A stretch of 64,000 nt of DNA from Nitrosomonas sp. (GTDB lineage Bacteria > Pseudomonadota > Gammaproteobacteria > Burkholderiales > Nitrosomonadaceae): contig JAHBZZ010000006.1 of assembly GCA_019635215.1 (NCBI GenBank), positions 83,441 to 147,440 on the forward strand, read 5' to 3'. The notes under the pieces were generated by a model. The model saw only the letters and a program-made list of their open reading frames with translations. It did not search any database and was not told where the DNA came from. Positions 46,289 through 55,314 of the stretch are shown here, one piece after another (the stretch's first letter is position 1; each line of letters begins with the position of its first letter). The translations under genes and the position numbers were made by a program.

Positions 46289-47305
46289 CTAAATTTGCTG
46301 CTGCAATGGCAAACGGCGCGTGATCATTCCTTGTTCGAGCAGCCATTCAATCTCGTCCGACAGCGCCTGATAGACGGAATTTTGCGGCAATCCCAGTTCA
46401 TTGATTGCTTTATTGCTATCAAAATACATGGGATAACGTGCCAACCTGACGCCGGTTAAAGGTGCCCGTGGTTGACGGTGTGTGACATAATCCGCCACAA
46501 ATTCAAAAACAGCACCTGCAGCTAATGCAATCCAGAAAGGAATACGTTTTTTGGGCATCGCCAATCCCGTTATTTCCTCAATCAGGCCCAGAAATTTACT
46601 CAGCGTCACATTTTCATTGCCCAGTATGTAACGTTCTCCATGCCGTCCATGCTCGGCCGCAAGAATGTGTCCGGCAGCGACATCACGCACATCAATCATA
46701 TTGAAACCACATTCAAGAAAAGCCGGACTGGGGTGATTAATAAAATCAAGTATCATGCGTGTCGGCGGTGTAATTCTGCGATCACCGGGTCCTATGGGAA
46801 GTGTGGGTGCAACGATAACTACCGGTAGCCCATCAGCCGCGGCTTTAAATGCAGCCTGTTCCGCTAGAAACTTTGAGCGGCAATAAGGGCCGGGCATTTC
46901 CTGAATAAACCGTTTCACGGCCGAATCGACCATAACTTCATGGCGTCCCTTACCTGTCAAAATGGATTCTGTGGAAGTATAGACGATAACTTCAAGATCA
47001 TGCTTTGCCGCTTCCTGCAGCACCGTGCAAGTGCCCTCATAATTGACTTGCCTGAAATCATTTTTATCGCGCGCCCATAAATTGGGATTAGCCGCAAGAT
47101 GATAAAGTCTGTCTATATCTTTTAATGCTTTATTCACTGTATATGCATCACACACCGATCCACGTACCACTTCAACATCAATGGGTAACGGAACATCGGG
47201 TAACTCCAGCACCCTGACCGTTTCGCCACGTTCCAGTAATTGCTGAACAAGGTGTAAGCCAATAAAACCGCCCCCACCTGTAACCAGTGTCCGGCGATCA
47301 CTCAC
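46289..47305 (-). CDS. hpnA: Hopanoid-associated sugar epimerase HpnA
   Basis: This 338-residue extended SDR protein of the NAD-dependent epimerase/dehydratase fold has VTGGGGFIGLHLVQQLLERG at the N-terminus. Further motifs are LYHLAANPNLWARD and PYCRSKFLAEQAAF (YxxxK active site). The LAANP-LWARD and APTLPIGPGDRRITPPTRM segments are characteristic of HpnA. It likely processes a sugar for hopanoid head groups. It lies in the same strand group as mlaA, shc and hpnG. Confidence 0.9.
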   Translation of the reverse strand: MSDRRTLVTGGGGFIGLHLVQQLLERGETVRVLELPDVPLPIDVEVVRGSVCDAYTVNKALKDIDRLYHLAANPNLWARDKNDFRQVNYEGTCTVLQEAAKHDLEVIVYTSTESILTGKGRHEVMVDSAVKRFIQEMPGPYCRSKFLAEQAAFKAAADGLPVVIVAPTLPIGPGDRRITPPTRMILDFINHPSPAFLECGFNMIDVRDVAAGHILAAEHGRHGERYILGNENVTLSKFLGLIEEITGLAMPKKRIPFWIALAAGAVFEFVADYVTHRQPRAPLTGVRLARYPMYFDSNKAINELGLPQNSVYQALSDEIEWLLEQGMITRRLPLQQQI

Positions 47306-47358
47306 GCCAATCTCCTTTCTTTATTTCTGAAAACGGAAAAATATCGATTAATGACTAA

Positions 47359-47499
47359 AAACCTGTTCAAGATCTCGATCAAGGGGTGCAGTGCAAAGTA
47401 AAATTGAATGAAAAAGCGGAACATACTCGAAGTATGTGCGCATTTTGAGTTCGATTTTAACGCGGCAATGCACCTTTCAGTGAGGTTTTGAACAGGTTC
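47359..47499. mobile_element. MITE-like element C (AACCTGTTCAAG ends)
   Basis: This 141-bp element has ends AACCTGTTCAAGATCTC and, as reverse complement, GAACCTGTTCAAAACCTC. TAA flanks both sides (47356-47358, 47500-47502), again a TNA-type duplication. The core 47400-47463 matches element B at 58 of 64 positions by my count, including the hairpin CATACTCGAAGTATG. It lies between the ExbB-like gene and hpnA. Confidence 0.8.
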
Positions 47500-47564
47500 T
47501 AAAAATCGGCCTGTAGCAGGTCTAGCGAAAATGGAAATAAACAAAATACGATTGATTAATGATT

Positions 47565-48200
47565 CTAGGTAGAGTATTCACTTTTATAATTTATCGCGGC
47601 ACGTGTACCCTGCACAATTTCAACCAACTTCAGGGCCTGCAATTCCATTTCAATCGTCAGCGCATCAACTTTGGCTCGGAAGTGACGGTAGAATATCATG
47701 CTTGGAATGGCGACCAGTATACCAAACGCAGCATTATAGAGCGCAACGGAAATACCGTAAGCCAGTTGTGCCGGATTGCTGCCTGCCGGTGAATTAGAAC
47801 CGAAAATCTCAATCATACCGACCAGCGTACCAAACAACCCCATCAACGGACTCAGCGCAGCAATCGTTCCGAGTGTCGTTAGATTGCGATCCAGATCATG
47901 CGTTACCACGCGCCCAGCTTCTTCAATCGATTCTTTCATGATTTCACGCGTACTGGTTTCATTCTGCAATCCAGCAGCGAAAATCCGGCCTAAAGGGGAA
48001 TGCTGTTGAAGCTTCTTAACCATTTCTTGTGTCACGCCGCTTCGTTTATATTCATTCAGTACTCTGGACAATAAATCTTTAGGCACCACGACACTTTTGC
48101 GCAAAGACCACATCCGTTCGCCAATAATGCCTACCGCAATGATAGAAGCAAAAATAATCGGCCACACAGGCCATCCCGCAGCTTCAATTAAAGATAACAC
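47565..48200 (-). CDS. MotA/TolQ/ExbB-family proton channel protein, without ExbD
   Basis: The 211-residue membrane protein has SLIEAAGWPVWPIIFASIIAVGII (helix 1), TLGTIAALSPLMGLFGTLVGMIEIF and ISVALYNAAFGILVAIPSMIFYRHF, the normal three-helix ExbB layout. Family members need an ExbD/TolR partner, which usually follows directly. Here the next item downstream is MITE element C and then hpnA. It could use the ExbD at 11298 or a distant partner. Confidence 0.85.
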   Translation of the reverse strand: MLSLIEAAGWPVWPIIFASIIAVGIIGERMWSLRKSVVVPKDLLSRVLNEYKRSGVTQEMVKKLQQHSPLGRIFAAGLQNETSTREIMKESIEEAGRVVTHDLDRNLTTLGTIAALSPLMGLFGTLVGMIEIFGSNSPAGSNPAQLAYGISVALYNAAFGILVAIPSMIFYRHFRAKVDALTIEMELQALKLVEIVQGTRAAINYKSEYST

Positions 48201-48307
48201 GCTATCTTCTCCCCGTAATTAGACTTTGATTAAGTATAAAGCAGTTTAAGTGATTTATGCGGATACACAGCAGTGCCTGACCGACTATTCGCAATAATTA
48301 GGTGCTG

Positions 48308-48328
48308 TGTGCATAAACTTGTGGATAA
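48308..48328 (-). promoter_or_regulatory. Two tandem DnaA boxes upstream of xseA
   Basis: TGTGCATAA (48308-48316) and TGTGGATAA (48320-48328) are reverse complements of TTATGCACA and TTATCCACA. Both fit the TTATNCACA consensus, in the same orientation, three bases apart. They lie in the 297-base divergent gap between the ExbB-like gene and xseA. Replication-linked regulation or DnaA titration is possible; no AT-rich unwinding region or dnaA gene supports an origin. Confidence 0.5.
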
Positions 48329-48497
48329 CTTAAAAAATAAGCCCGAATCATCATAGAGAAACAGGTTTCACTGCATAACATTGGATATGATATCGGTTTC
48401 GTTGTTTCTACAAAACAAAATGTTACAATAAATAATAACTGGCCGATTCAGACCATGATGGAATGTTTATCAAAACATGTGGATTTTTTAATATTAA

Positions 48498-49895
48498 ATG
48501 ACCTTTTCTCTCACGCCTGAAACTCCACCTCGCATTATAACGGTAAGCGAATTAAATCGTAACGTAAAAACTGTTCTGGAAAGTAACATACCTTTGCTTT
48601 GGGTCAGGGGCGAAATTTCCAACATCAAGTGCTATCCTTCAGGGCACTGGTATTTTTCGCTGAAAGATGCGAACGCACAGGTGCGCTGTGTCATGTTTCG
48701 CCACAAAAACCAGTTTCTCGATTGGACGCCGAAAGATGGTGCGCAAATCGAAGTGCTGGCGTTGGTAACCCTTTATGAGGCACGTGGCGATTATCAATTG
48801 AATGTCGAAACTCTCCGCCGAACCGGTCTGGGAGCATTGTTTGAAGCATTTGAGCAACTTAAGATTAAATTGGAGAAAGCGGGATTATTTGATACGGCAC
48901 GCAAAAAAAATCTTCCCGTTTTTCCGAAGCAAATCGGTATTATCACGTCTCCTGCGACGGCTGCATTGCGTGATGTACTCACCACATTAAAGCGCCGCAT
49001 GCCCATACTGCCGGTGATTATCTATCCAACGCCTGTTCAGGGTAAAGATGCCGCGCAAAGTATAGCCGCAGCCATTGCGACCGCATCAGACCGGCAGGAT
49101 TGCGACATTTTGATTCTTTGTCGCGGCGGCGGCAGTATTGAGGATTTATGGGCATTTAACGAAGAAATTGTCGCACGAGCCATAGCTAGATGTGCGATCC
49201 CGATTATTTGCGGCGTTGGCCATGAGACAGATTTTACCATAGCCGATTTCGTTGCCGACAAACGCGCGCCTACCCCCACTGGTGCAGCAGAATTCGCCAG
49301 CCTGTCCGCGGAAGAATTGCTACAGCAACTGAAGCGATTACAGCAACACCTACAACGCGAGACATTGCGCCGCATCGAAAACAGCATGCAAAAAATTGAT
49401 CTGCTTGCGCATCGCTTATCTCACCCGGGTGAGCGCATCCATCACCAGCTTGCGCAACTGCAACATCTACGTGAACGCTTCGTCAATAACTGGAATCATC
49501 ACATTGCGCGGAAACACTGGAAAATCGATGAACTGGAACAACGCCTGCGGCGCATTCTGCATAACCGCGCTGATCTGATGCGGCTGGACGAACGGCTCGA
49601 TCGGCTATCAATGCGTCTGCAGGATGCCTTGATCCGGCATCATGAAATTTTGTCGGTCAAATTACAGCATCAACAGGTCAAATTAACGCACCTCAATCCG
49701 CAATCAGTGCTGGAGCGTGGTTACAGCATTACTTATTCCATACATGGAGAAATTATCCGCAGCGTGAATCAACTCCATACAGACGATAAAATTCAGGTAG
49801 AATTCGCGCAGGGGCGGGTTGACGCATTGATTCAAAGTATCAAAAAAACTAAAAAAATTACCTATGGTCCAACGCTCAATAAACATGAATTTTAA
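48498..49895 (+). CDS. xseA: Exodeoxyribonuclease VII large subunit
   Basis: The catalytic subunit of the single-strand DNA exonuclease acts in mismatch repair and degradation of ssDNA. The 465-residue protein has an N-terminal OB fold (LLWVRGEISNIKCYPSGHWYFSLKD). Its catalytic domain has GIITSPATAALRDVLTTLKRR and LCRGGGSIEDLWAFNEE, followed by a long coiled coil (about 270-400) and a final LERGYSITY segment. xseB is not adjacent. Confidence 0.95.
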   Translation: MTFSLTPETPPRIITVSELNRNVKTVLESNIPLLWVRGEISNIKCYPSGHWYFSLKDANAQVRCVMFRHKNQFLDWTPKDGAQIEVLALVTLYEARGDYQLNVETLRRTGLGALFEAFEQLKIKLEKAGLFDTARKKNLPVFPKQIGIITSPATAALRDVLTTLKRRMPILPVIIYPTPVQGKDAAQSIAAAIATASDRQDCDILILCRGGGSIEDLWAFNEEIVARAIARCAIPIICGVGHETDFTIADFVADKRAPTPTGAAEFASLSAEELLQQLKRLQQHLQRETLRRIENSMQKIDLLAHRLSHPGERIHHQLAQLQHLRERFVNNWNHHIARKHWKIDELEQRLRRILHNRADLMRLDERLDRLSMRLQDALIRHHEILSVKLQHQQVKLTHLNPQSVLERGYSITYSIHGEIIRSVNQLHTDDKIQVEFAQGRVDALIQSIKKTKKITYGPTLNKHEF

Positions 49896-49921
49896 CAATT
49901 TCCAAATAAGGAAAATGCGTA

Positions 49922-50308
49922 ATGCCTAAGTTTTTTCTCATGCTGGGCGCCATTAATACTTTCATTTGCATTGCACTGGGCGCATTTGGCGCACATGGCT
50001 TAAAGCGTATTCTGTCCGCAGAAATGCAGGTGATTTATCATACTGGCGTGCAATATCATTTTTATCATGCATTGGGGCTACTTTTTATTGGCCTGTTGCT
50101 GTTGCATTTCGCGAAGTCACGGTTGATCGAGCTATCCGGCTGGCTGATGCTGCTCGGTATTATTCTTTTCAGCGTCAGCCTGTATGTTATCAGCCTGACA
50201 GAAATTCGTGCAATCGGCATGATGACGCCATTTGGCGGTCTATCCTACTTGCTTGCATGGGCTGTATTGAGCGTCGCCATATGGAAAGAAGTCAAAGTAC
50301 AAGATTAG
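49922..50308 (+). CDS. DUF423 small membrane protein
   Basis: This 128-residue protein has four predicted helices. GAINTFICIALGAFGAHGLK, YHTGVQYHFYHALGLLFIGLLLL and the late MMTPFGGLSYLLAWAVL are the family signature. The function is unknown; the family is widespread in bacteria. It lies between xseA and the rlmL-like gene with short spacers, so probably one transcript. Confidence 0.88.
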   Translation: MPKFFLMLGAINTFICIALGAFGAHGLKRILSAEMQVIYHTGVQYHFYHALGLLFIGLLLLHFAKSRLIELSGWLMLLGIILFSVSLYVISLTEIRAIGMMTPFGGLSYLLAWAVLSVAIWKEVKVQD

Positions 50309-50314
50309 GCACGT

Positions 50315-51502
50315 TTGAAATCTGACGCCTTACAGTTCTTTGCCCCCTGTCCGAGGGGACTTGAATCTATTCTGACTGATGAATTGGCCACACTGCATGC
50401 AACTTCGATTCAATCAACCAATGGTGGCGTGCATTTCCAAGGTAATTGGCAAACCTGCTATCGCGTCAATCTTCACAGCCGCATCGCCAGCCGTGTTTTA
50501 TGGCGGGTAACAAAAAAACCGTACTGCAACGAACAGGATATTTACAACGCCGCAACCGCATTACCCTGGCATGAGTGGTTCACATCCGAGCTGACCATTC
50601 GCGTCAATCTCGCTGCAATCCAATGTCCATTACGCAGCCTTGACTATACCGCCCTGAAAATCAAGGACGCTGTTTGCGATAAATTCCGCAAAGTATCCGG
50701 CAAAAGACCAAGCGTCAACACGGAGACACCCGATATACGCATACACGGTTTCCTGGATGCGCGGCAGTTTACGCTTTATCTGGATACTTCCGGCGAAGCG
50801 TTATTCAAGCGTGGCTATCGCAAAAACGCCGGCAATGCGCCTTTGCGCGAGAATCTGGCGGCTGGGATTCTGTGTCTGGCCGGATGGCAGCCAGGAATAC
50901 CACTGCTCGACCCTATGTGCGGTAGCGGCACTTTTTTACTCGAAGCCGCCGAAATGACATTAAAAATCGCACCTGGATTGCGGCGGCGTTTTGCGTTTGA
51001 GCAATTCAAACAATTTGATCGGATACAGTGGCAGAAATTGAAAGATCAGGCTTTTTCAACACAACTTCCGGCAACCACCCAGCTTGCCATCTACGGCAGC
51101 GATCTGTATGGCTATGCACTCTCTGACGCGCGTATTAATCTTGAAGCAGCAGGCCTGCTCGAAGCGGTACCGCTCAAACAGGCCAATATTCTTGAAATCT
51201 CCGCGCCACAACCACAAGGTATTCTGGTCACCAATCCCCCTTATGGCGTACGCATCGGAGAAACCGAATCATTGCTCGAACTTTATCCAAAACTGGGGGA
51301 TGTACTGAAAAATAAATTCAGCGGCTGGAATGCTTATATTTTTACTGCCGATCCGCTGCTACCAAAAACCATACGCCTCAAAGCATCCCGACGCGTTCCT
51401 TTATTTAATGGCGCATTGGAGTGTCGGCTGCTGGAATATAAAATCATTACGGGCAATATGCGAACGAAAAACAAGTTCGTTAACAATAAAAATCCAGATT
51501 GA
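50315..51502 (+). CDS. THUMP-domain rRNA methyltransferase (RlmL-like, m2G type)
   Basis: This 395-residue RNA methyltransferase has an N-terminal ferredoxin-like/THUMP region (CPRGLESILTDELATL; YCNEQDIYNAATALPWHEWF), then a Rossmann domain with LDPMCGSGTFLLEAAEM and the catalytic VTNPPYGVRIGE. It corresponds to the N-terminal half of E. coli RlmKL, which makes m2G2445 in 23S rRNA. The likely start is TTG 50315; no better ATG exists in frame before the conserved region. Confidence 0.87.
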   Translation: MKSDALQFFAPCPRGLESILTDELATLHATSIQSTNGGVHFQGNWQTCYRVNLHSRIASRVLWRVTKKPYCNEQDIYNAATALPWHEWFTSELTIRVNLAAIQCPLRSLDYTALKIKDAVCDKFRKVSGKRPSVNTETPDIRIHGFLDARQFTLYLDTSGEALFKRGYRKNAGNAPLRENLAAGILCLAGWQPGIPLLDPMCGSGTFLLEAAEMTLKIAPGLRRRFAFEQFKQFDRIQWQKLKDQAFSTQLPATTQLAIYGSDLYGYALSDARINLEAAGLLEAVPLKQANILEISAPQPQGILVTNPPYGVRIGETESLLELYPKLGDVLKNKFSGWNAYIFTADPLLPKTIRLKASRRVPLFNGALECRLLEYKIITGNMRTKNKFVNNKNPD

Positions 51503-51603
51503 ATTAACCATAAAACCGGAAATCTGCGATAGTCTGTTTGACATTTAAGGTAGTCTGAAATAAAATTGCCGGCTCTTTTTGAATATGCATGATAGGTTAT
51601 TTC

Positions 51604-52038
51604 GTGAAAACATTTTCAGCCAAACCACACGAAGTCAAACACGACTGGTTTGTTATTGATGCGACTGATAAAGTACTGGGTCGGCTTGCCTCAGTCATTG
51701 CGCATCGTTTACGTGGAAAACATAAAGCCATATATACACCCCATGTTGATACCGGCGATTACATTATTGTAGTCAATGTCGACAAACTCCGTGTGACCGG
51801 TAATAAGGTAGATGACAAAAAATATTACAGGCATACAGGTTACCCTGGTGGTATCTATGAAACCAGTTTCGGAAAAATGCATGCGCGATTTCCCGCAAGA
51901 CCCCTGATGAAAGCAGTCAAAGGAATGTTGCCGAAAGGTCCTCTGGGATACGCAATGATTAAGAAGCTTAAGCTTTATGCAGGGGATGCGCACCCGCATG
52001 CGGCACAACAACCACAACCTTTGGAAATCAGAGCTTAA
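51604..52038 (+). CDS. rplM: Ribosomal protein uL13 (50S L13)
   Basis: The 144-residue ribosomal protein fits the normal length if GTG 51604 ([15 protein letters not shown]) is the start; an ATG 15 bases upstream adds MIGYF, which is absent in homologues. Motifs: [41 protein letters not shown]. It forms the classical rplM-rpsI pair. Confidence 0.97.
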   Translation: MKTFSAKPHEVKHDWFVIDATDKVLGRLASVIAHRLRGKHKAIYTPHVDTGDYIIVVNVDKLRVTGNKVDDKKYYRHTGYPGGIYETSFGKMHARFPARPLMKAVKGMLPKGPLGYAMIKKLKLYAGDAHPHAAQQPQPLEIRA

Positions 52039-52041
52039 TAT

Positions 52042-52434
52042 ATGAGCATTCAGTATAATTATGGTACCGGACGGCGTAAAAGTGCAGTAGCGCGCGTTTT
52101 TATAAAACCCGGAACAGGTTCGATTGTCGTCAACAATAAACCCGTCGATGAATTTTTCTCTCGTGAAACGGGACGCATGATTGTACGTCAGCCGCTTGAA
52201 TTAACAGATCATCTGACAACCTTTGATATTATAGTCAATATTCATGGTGGTGGTGAGTCAGGTCAGGCTGGTGCAGTGCGTCACGGTATTACGCGTGCTC
52301 TGATTGATTATGATACGACACTCAAGCCGATATTAAGCAAAGCGGGATTTGTAACGCGGGATGCGCGTGAAGTTGAGAGGAAGAAAGTTGGTTTGCGTAA
52401 AGCAAGGCGTCGCAAACAATTCTCCAAACGATAG
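52042..52434 (+). CDS. rpsI: Ribosomal protein uS9 (30S S9)
   Basis: This 130-residue small-subunit protein has a basic tail ([17 protein letters not shown]) that contacts P-site tRNA. The N-terminal [18 protein letters not shown] is canonical. It starts three bases after rplM and is followed by a strong terminator. Confidence 0.98.
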   Translation: MSIQYNYGTGRRKSAVARVFIKPGTGSIVVNNKPVDEFFSRETGRMIVRQPLELTDHLTTFDIIVNIHGGGESGQAGAVRHGITRALIDYDTTLKPILSKAGFVTRDAREVERKKVGLRKARRRKQFSKR

Positions 52435-52456
52435 TTCTTTACGTAATGTAAGCACT

Positions 52457-52488
52457 CAAAAAGCCGCTTTTCTAAAGCGGCTTTTTTA
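52457..52488 (+). terminator. Rho-independent terminator after rpsI
   Basis: AAAAAGCCGCTTT-TCT-AAAGCGGCTTTTTT forms a tight stem with a T tract, 25 bases after the rpsI stop. Confidence 0.92.
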
Positions 52489-52554
52489 TTTGCTTTCTGC
52501 CGATTGTTGTAATTCTCACAATCAAAGATTAAAAATTCTGTATTGGATTTCAAT

Positions 52555-53589
52555 ATGATAAATGTAGGTATTGTCGGTGGTACGGGCTATACAGGTGTTG
52601 AATTGTTACGGTTTCTCGCGCAACACCCGAAAGTGAAAATCACAACGATTACATCGCGCAGCGAAGCAGGTATGGCGGTAGCGGATCTATTTACTAGCCT
52701 GAGAGGACATGTCGATCTTAAATTCAGCGCTCCTGCCGACTCCGGGCTCGACAAATGCGATCTGGTTTTCTTCGCAACTCCGAACGGGATTGCCATGCAG
52801 CAAGCTAAAGCGCTGGTTCAGGCAAATGTAAAGATAATCGATTTATCCGCTGATTTCCGCATTAAGGATATTACTGTATGGGAGAAATGGTACGGTATGC
52901 AGCATGCCTGTCCGGATTTGGTAGCAGAAGCAGTATATGGTTTACCGGAGATTAATCGTTCCGAAATAAAGCATGCACGACTCATCGCCAACCCGGGTTG
53001 TTATCCAACAGCCGTACAGCTGGGTTTTCTTCCGTTAGTGGAAGCCGAGCTGATAGATATCGGTTGTTTGATTGCAGATGTAAAATCAGGCGTATCCGGC
53101 GCCGGAAGAAAAGCGGAAGTACATACACTGCTTGCGGAAGCTGCCGATAATTTCAAAGCCTATGGCGTGCAAGGACATCGCCATTTGCCGGAAATTATGC
53201 AAGGATTATCCAATATTGCAGAGAAAACGGTCGGACTTACATTTGTGCCGCATTTGGTACCCATGATTCGAGGTATTCACGCCACACTTTATGCCAAACT
53301 CAGCCGGAAAAGAAAAACTGACCTGCAGGCATTATATGAAGCACGCTATGCAGACGAGGCATTTGTCGATGTACTGCCAGCGGGAAAACATCCGGAAACC
53401 CGTTCAGTACGAGGCTCGAACCTGTGCCGTATCGCGGTACACAGGCCGCAAGATGGCGATACGGTAGTCATACTGTCGGTTACTGATAATCTAGTCAAAG
53501 GTGCGGCCGGACAAGCTATCCAGAATATGAATATTATGTTTAACTTGCCTGAAACCCTGGGAATCAGTCAAATACCGCTGCTGCCTTAA
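52555..53589 (+). CDS. argC: N-acetyl-gamma-glutamyl-phosphate reductase
   Basis: The enzyme of arginine synthesis reduces N-acetylglutamyl phosphate with NADPH. The 344-residue protein begins [20 protein letters not shown] at ATG 52555 (an in-frame TTG 12 bases earlier is unlikely). The catalytic Cys is in [18 protein letters not shown]. Other motifs: [13 protein letters not shown] and HRHLPEI. It follows the rpsI terminator. Confidence 0.96.
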   Translation: MINVGIVGGTGYTGVELLRFLAQHPKVKITTITSRSEAGMAVADLFTSLRGHVDLKFSAPADSGLDKCDLVFFATPNGIAMQQAKALVQANVKIIDLSADFRIKDITVWEKWYGMQHACPDLVAEAVYGLPEINRSEIKHARLIANPGCYPTAVQLGFLPLVEAELIDIGCLIADVKSGVSGAGRKAEVHTLLAEAADNFKAYGVQGHRHLPEIMQGLSNIAEKTVGLTFVPHLVPMIRGIHATLYAKLSRKRKTDLQALYEARYADEAFVDVLPAGKHPETRSVRGSNLCRIAVHRPQDGDTVVILSVTDNLVKGAAGQAIQNMNIMFNLPETLGISQIPLLP

Positions 53590-53626
53590 ATACTATCGCT
53601 GCTTTATACTGTAGGATATATCACCA

Positions 53627-54376
53627 GTGATCAGATTATTCAAAAAAAAACCGAATATTATTTCTTCTCGCATGGTTGTACGCCCCTACATTTCATGGCC
53701 ATTTCGGTTAATGGTTGTGATGGTCACATGCTTTTGTTTGCTACTACTATCCTGGGGCATGTATGAAGCAGGAAAACGCACTGCAACAGGAAAGACTGGA
53801 CCCGCATCTCAAATAAAGCAGAAAGAGTGGCAGTGGCATAACGCAGGAGAATGTTTAGAGAAAGACGGAGAAACATTGTGTACGCAGCTAGTCGAATTGA
53901 CACGACAGTTTCAAATACTGCAAACTACGAATGATGATTTGGTCAAGCAGACCAAGCAGCTCAGTAAAGAAAACAGTCTGCTGAAAGGAGAGCTGGATTT
54001 TTTCGAGCATGTCATGACAGGAAACACAAAACTGGATAGTGGTGTAGCCATTCATCATTTCAACTTAAAGAAAGACAATAATTCGGATGTCTACCGCTAT
54101 TCACTCTCACTGGTACAGGGTGGGCCACGAACACAAGAATTTAACGGCCATCTGAAATTCCTGATCAATTTACGACAAAATGAGCAGCGAAAAAAAGTCA
54201 TGCTGACTAATCAGCACGCACAGCAAAATTTTCCTGTTCATTTTAAGTTCTATCATAGAATAGAAGAAAATTTTAAAGCACCATCTGATATGGAGGTTGA
54301 AAGCATTGAAGTTCAGATATTTGAGAAAAATGATCGACAGGCAAGACTGACAAAAACTGTCGAACTGTCGTTGTAA
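53627..54376 (+). CDS. Membrane-anchored coiled-coil protein (DUF6776-like)
   Basis: This 249-residue protein has a short cytoplasmic N-terminus, one helix (FRLMVVMVTCFCLLLLSW), a coiled coil at about 85-125 (LVELTRQFQILQTTNDDLVKQ...), and a beta-rich C-terminal domain in the periplasm (SLSLVQGGPRTQEFNGHLKF, VHFKFYHRIEENF). The family is often found just before bactofilin genes in betaproteobacteria, as here (12 bases). A cell-shape or envelope scaffold role is inferred. Confidence 0.7.
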   Translation: MIRLFKKKPNIISSRMVVRPYISWPFRLMVVMVTCFCLLLLSWGMYEAGKRTATGKTGPASQIKQKEWQWHNAGECLEKDGETLCTQLVELTRQFQILQTTNDDLVKQTKQLSKENSLLKGELDFFEHVMTGNTKLDSGVAIHHFNLKKDNNSDVYRYSLSLVQGGPRTQEFNGHLKFLINLRQNEQRKKVMLTNQHAQQNFPVHFKFYHRIEENFKAPSDMEVESIEVQIFEKNDRQARLTKTVELSL

Positions 54377-54387
54377 ATGAGTGAATC

Positions 54388-54828
54388 ATGTTCGGTAAAA
54401 AGAAAAGAAATAAATTTAATAATCATATCGATACCTTAATCGGTGCGAATACACGCATAGAAGGCGATATCAATTTTACCGGTGGTTTGCGGATTGACGG
54501 GCATATAAACGGAAACGTCACTGCCGAAGATGAGAACCACAGCACTCTGGTGCTCAGTAATGCGGGCCAAATCAACGGCAAAATTCAAGTTGCCAATGTA
54601 ATTATCAATGGTATCGTAAATGGTCCCATCGTTGCAGAAAAGTATCTTGAGCTACAGAGTAATGCACAGATTCATGGCGATGTTTATTATGAGGTGATAG
54701 AAATGCACCTCGGCGCCTCGGTAGATGGGAAAATGATACGCAAAGACAAGGAAATTCAAATGAACCAGGCAACTGCATTGATTTCCGCGCCCACTGATTA
54801 CAAATCAAAAAATAAGAATAACACATGA
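54388..54828 (+). CDS. Bactofilin
   Basis: The 146-residue cytoskeletal protein has a central right-handed beta-helix: IDTLIGANTRIEGDINFTGGL, RIDGHINGNVTAE, GQINGKIQVANVIINGIVNGPI. The disordered ends are short. Bactofilins polymerise without nucleotides and often position wall enzymes. It follows the coiled-coil membrane protein gene and precedes erpA. Confidence 0.93.
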   Translation: MFGKKKRNKFNNHIDTLIGANTRIEGDINFTGGLRIDGHINGNVTAEDENHSTLVLSNAGQINGKIQVANVIINGIVNGPIVAEKYLELQSNAQIHGDVYYEVIEMHLGASVDGKMIRKDKEIQMNQATALISAPTDYKSKNKNNT

Positions 54829-54918
54829 ACTGTAATAGCATCATTTAGCTCTAATAGAGCCAATGCAATTTAATAACCATTTTCTATAAAAATGTTAATC
54901 AATACCGGAATTTCTGCC

Positions 54919-55254
54919 ATGGAAAACTCATCACTTGCATTTACTGAAAGCGCTGCTGATAAAGTCAGGCAATTAATCGATGAAGAAGGTAATCCCGCAC
55001 TTAAACTCAGAGTTTTTATCAGTGGCGGCGGTTGTTCCGGCTTTCAGTACGGATTCACATTTGATGAAACGATCAACGATGATGATATGGTTACGGAGAA
55101 AAAAGGTGTTCAACTATTGGTCGATTCGATGAGTTATCAATATCTGGTTGGTGCTGAAATTGATTATCAAGAAAACATACAAGGCGCACAATTTGTGATC
55201 AGGAATCCGGGCGCATCAAGCACGTGTGGGTGCGGCTCATCGTTTTCTGTTTAA
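54919..55254 (+). CDS. erpA: Iron-sulfur cluster insertion protein ErpA
   Basis: This A-type carrier delivers Fe-S clusters to target enzymes. The three cluster cysteines are present in [16 protein letters not shown] and the terminal [14 protein letters not shown] 54919 ([19 protein letters not shown]) gives 111 residues, close to the usual length; an in-frame ATG at 54892 is an alternative. Confidence 0.94.
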   Translation: MENSSLAFTESAADKVRQLIDEEGNPALKLRVFISGGGCSGFQYGFTFDETINDDDMVTEKKGVQLLVDSMSYQYLVGAEIDYQENIQGAQFVIRNPGASSTCGCGSSFSV

Positions 55255-55314
55255 ATAAAAAGTCATAAAACACAACAATAGTAGGACTCTATTCCCATCA
55301 ATTTGATATCGCTT

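Noticed and set aside
48308-48328. Chromosome origin suggested by the DnaA boxes
   Set aside because: Only two good boxes, no dnaA, dnaN, gidA or parA genes and no unwinding region nearby.
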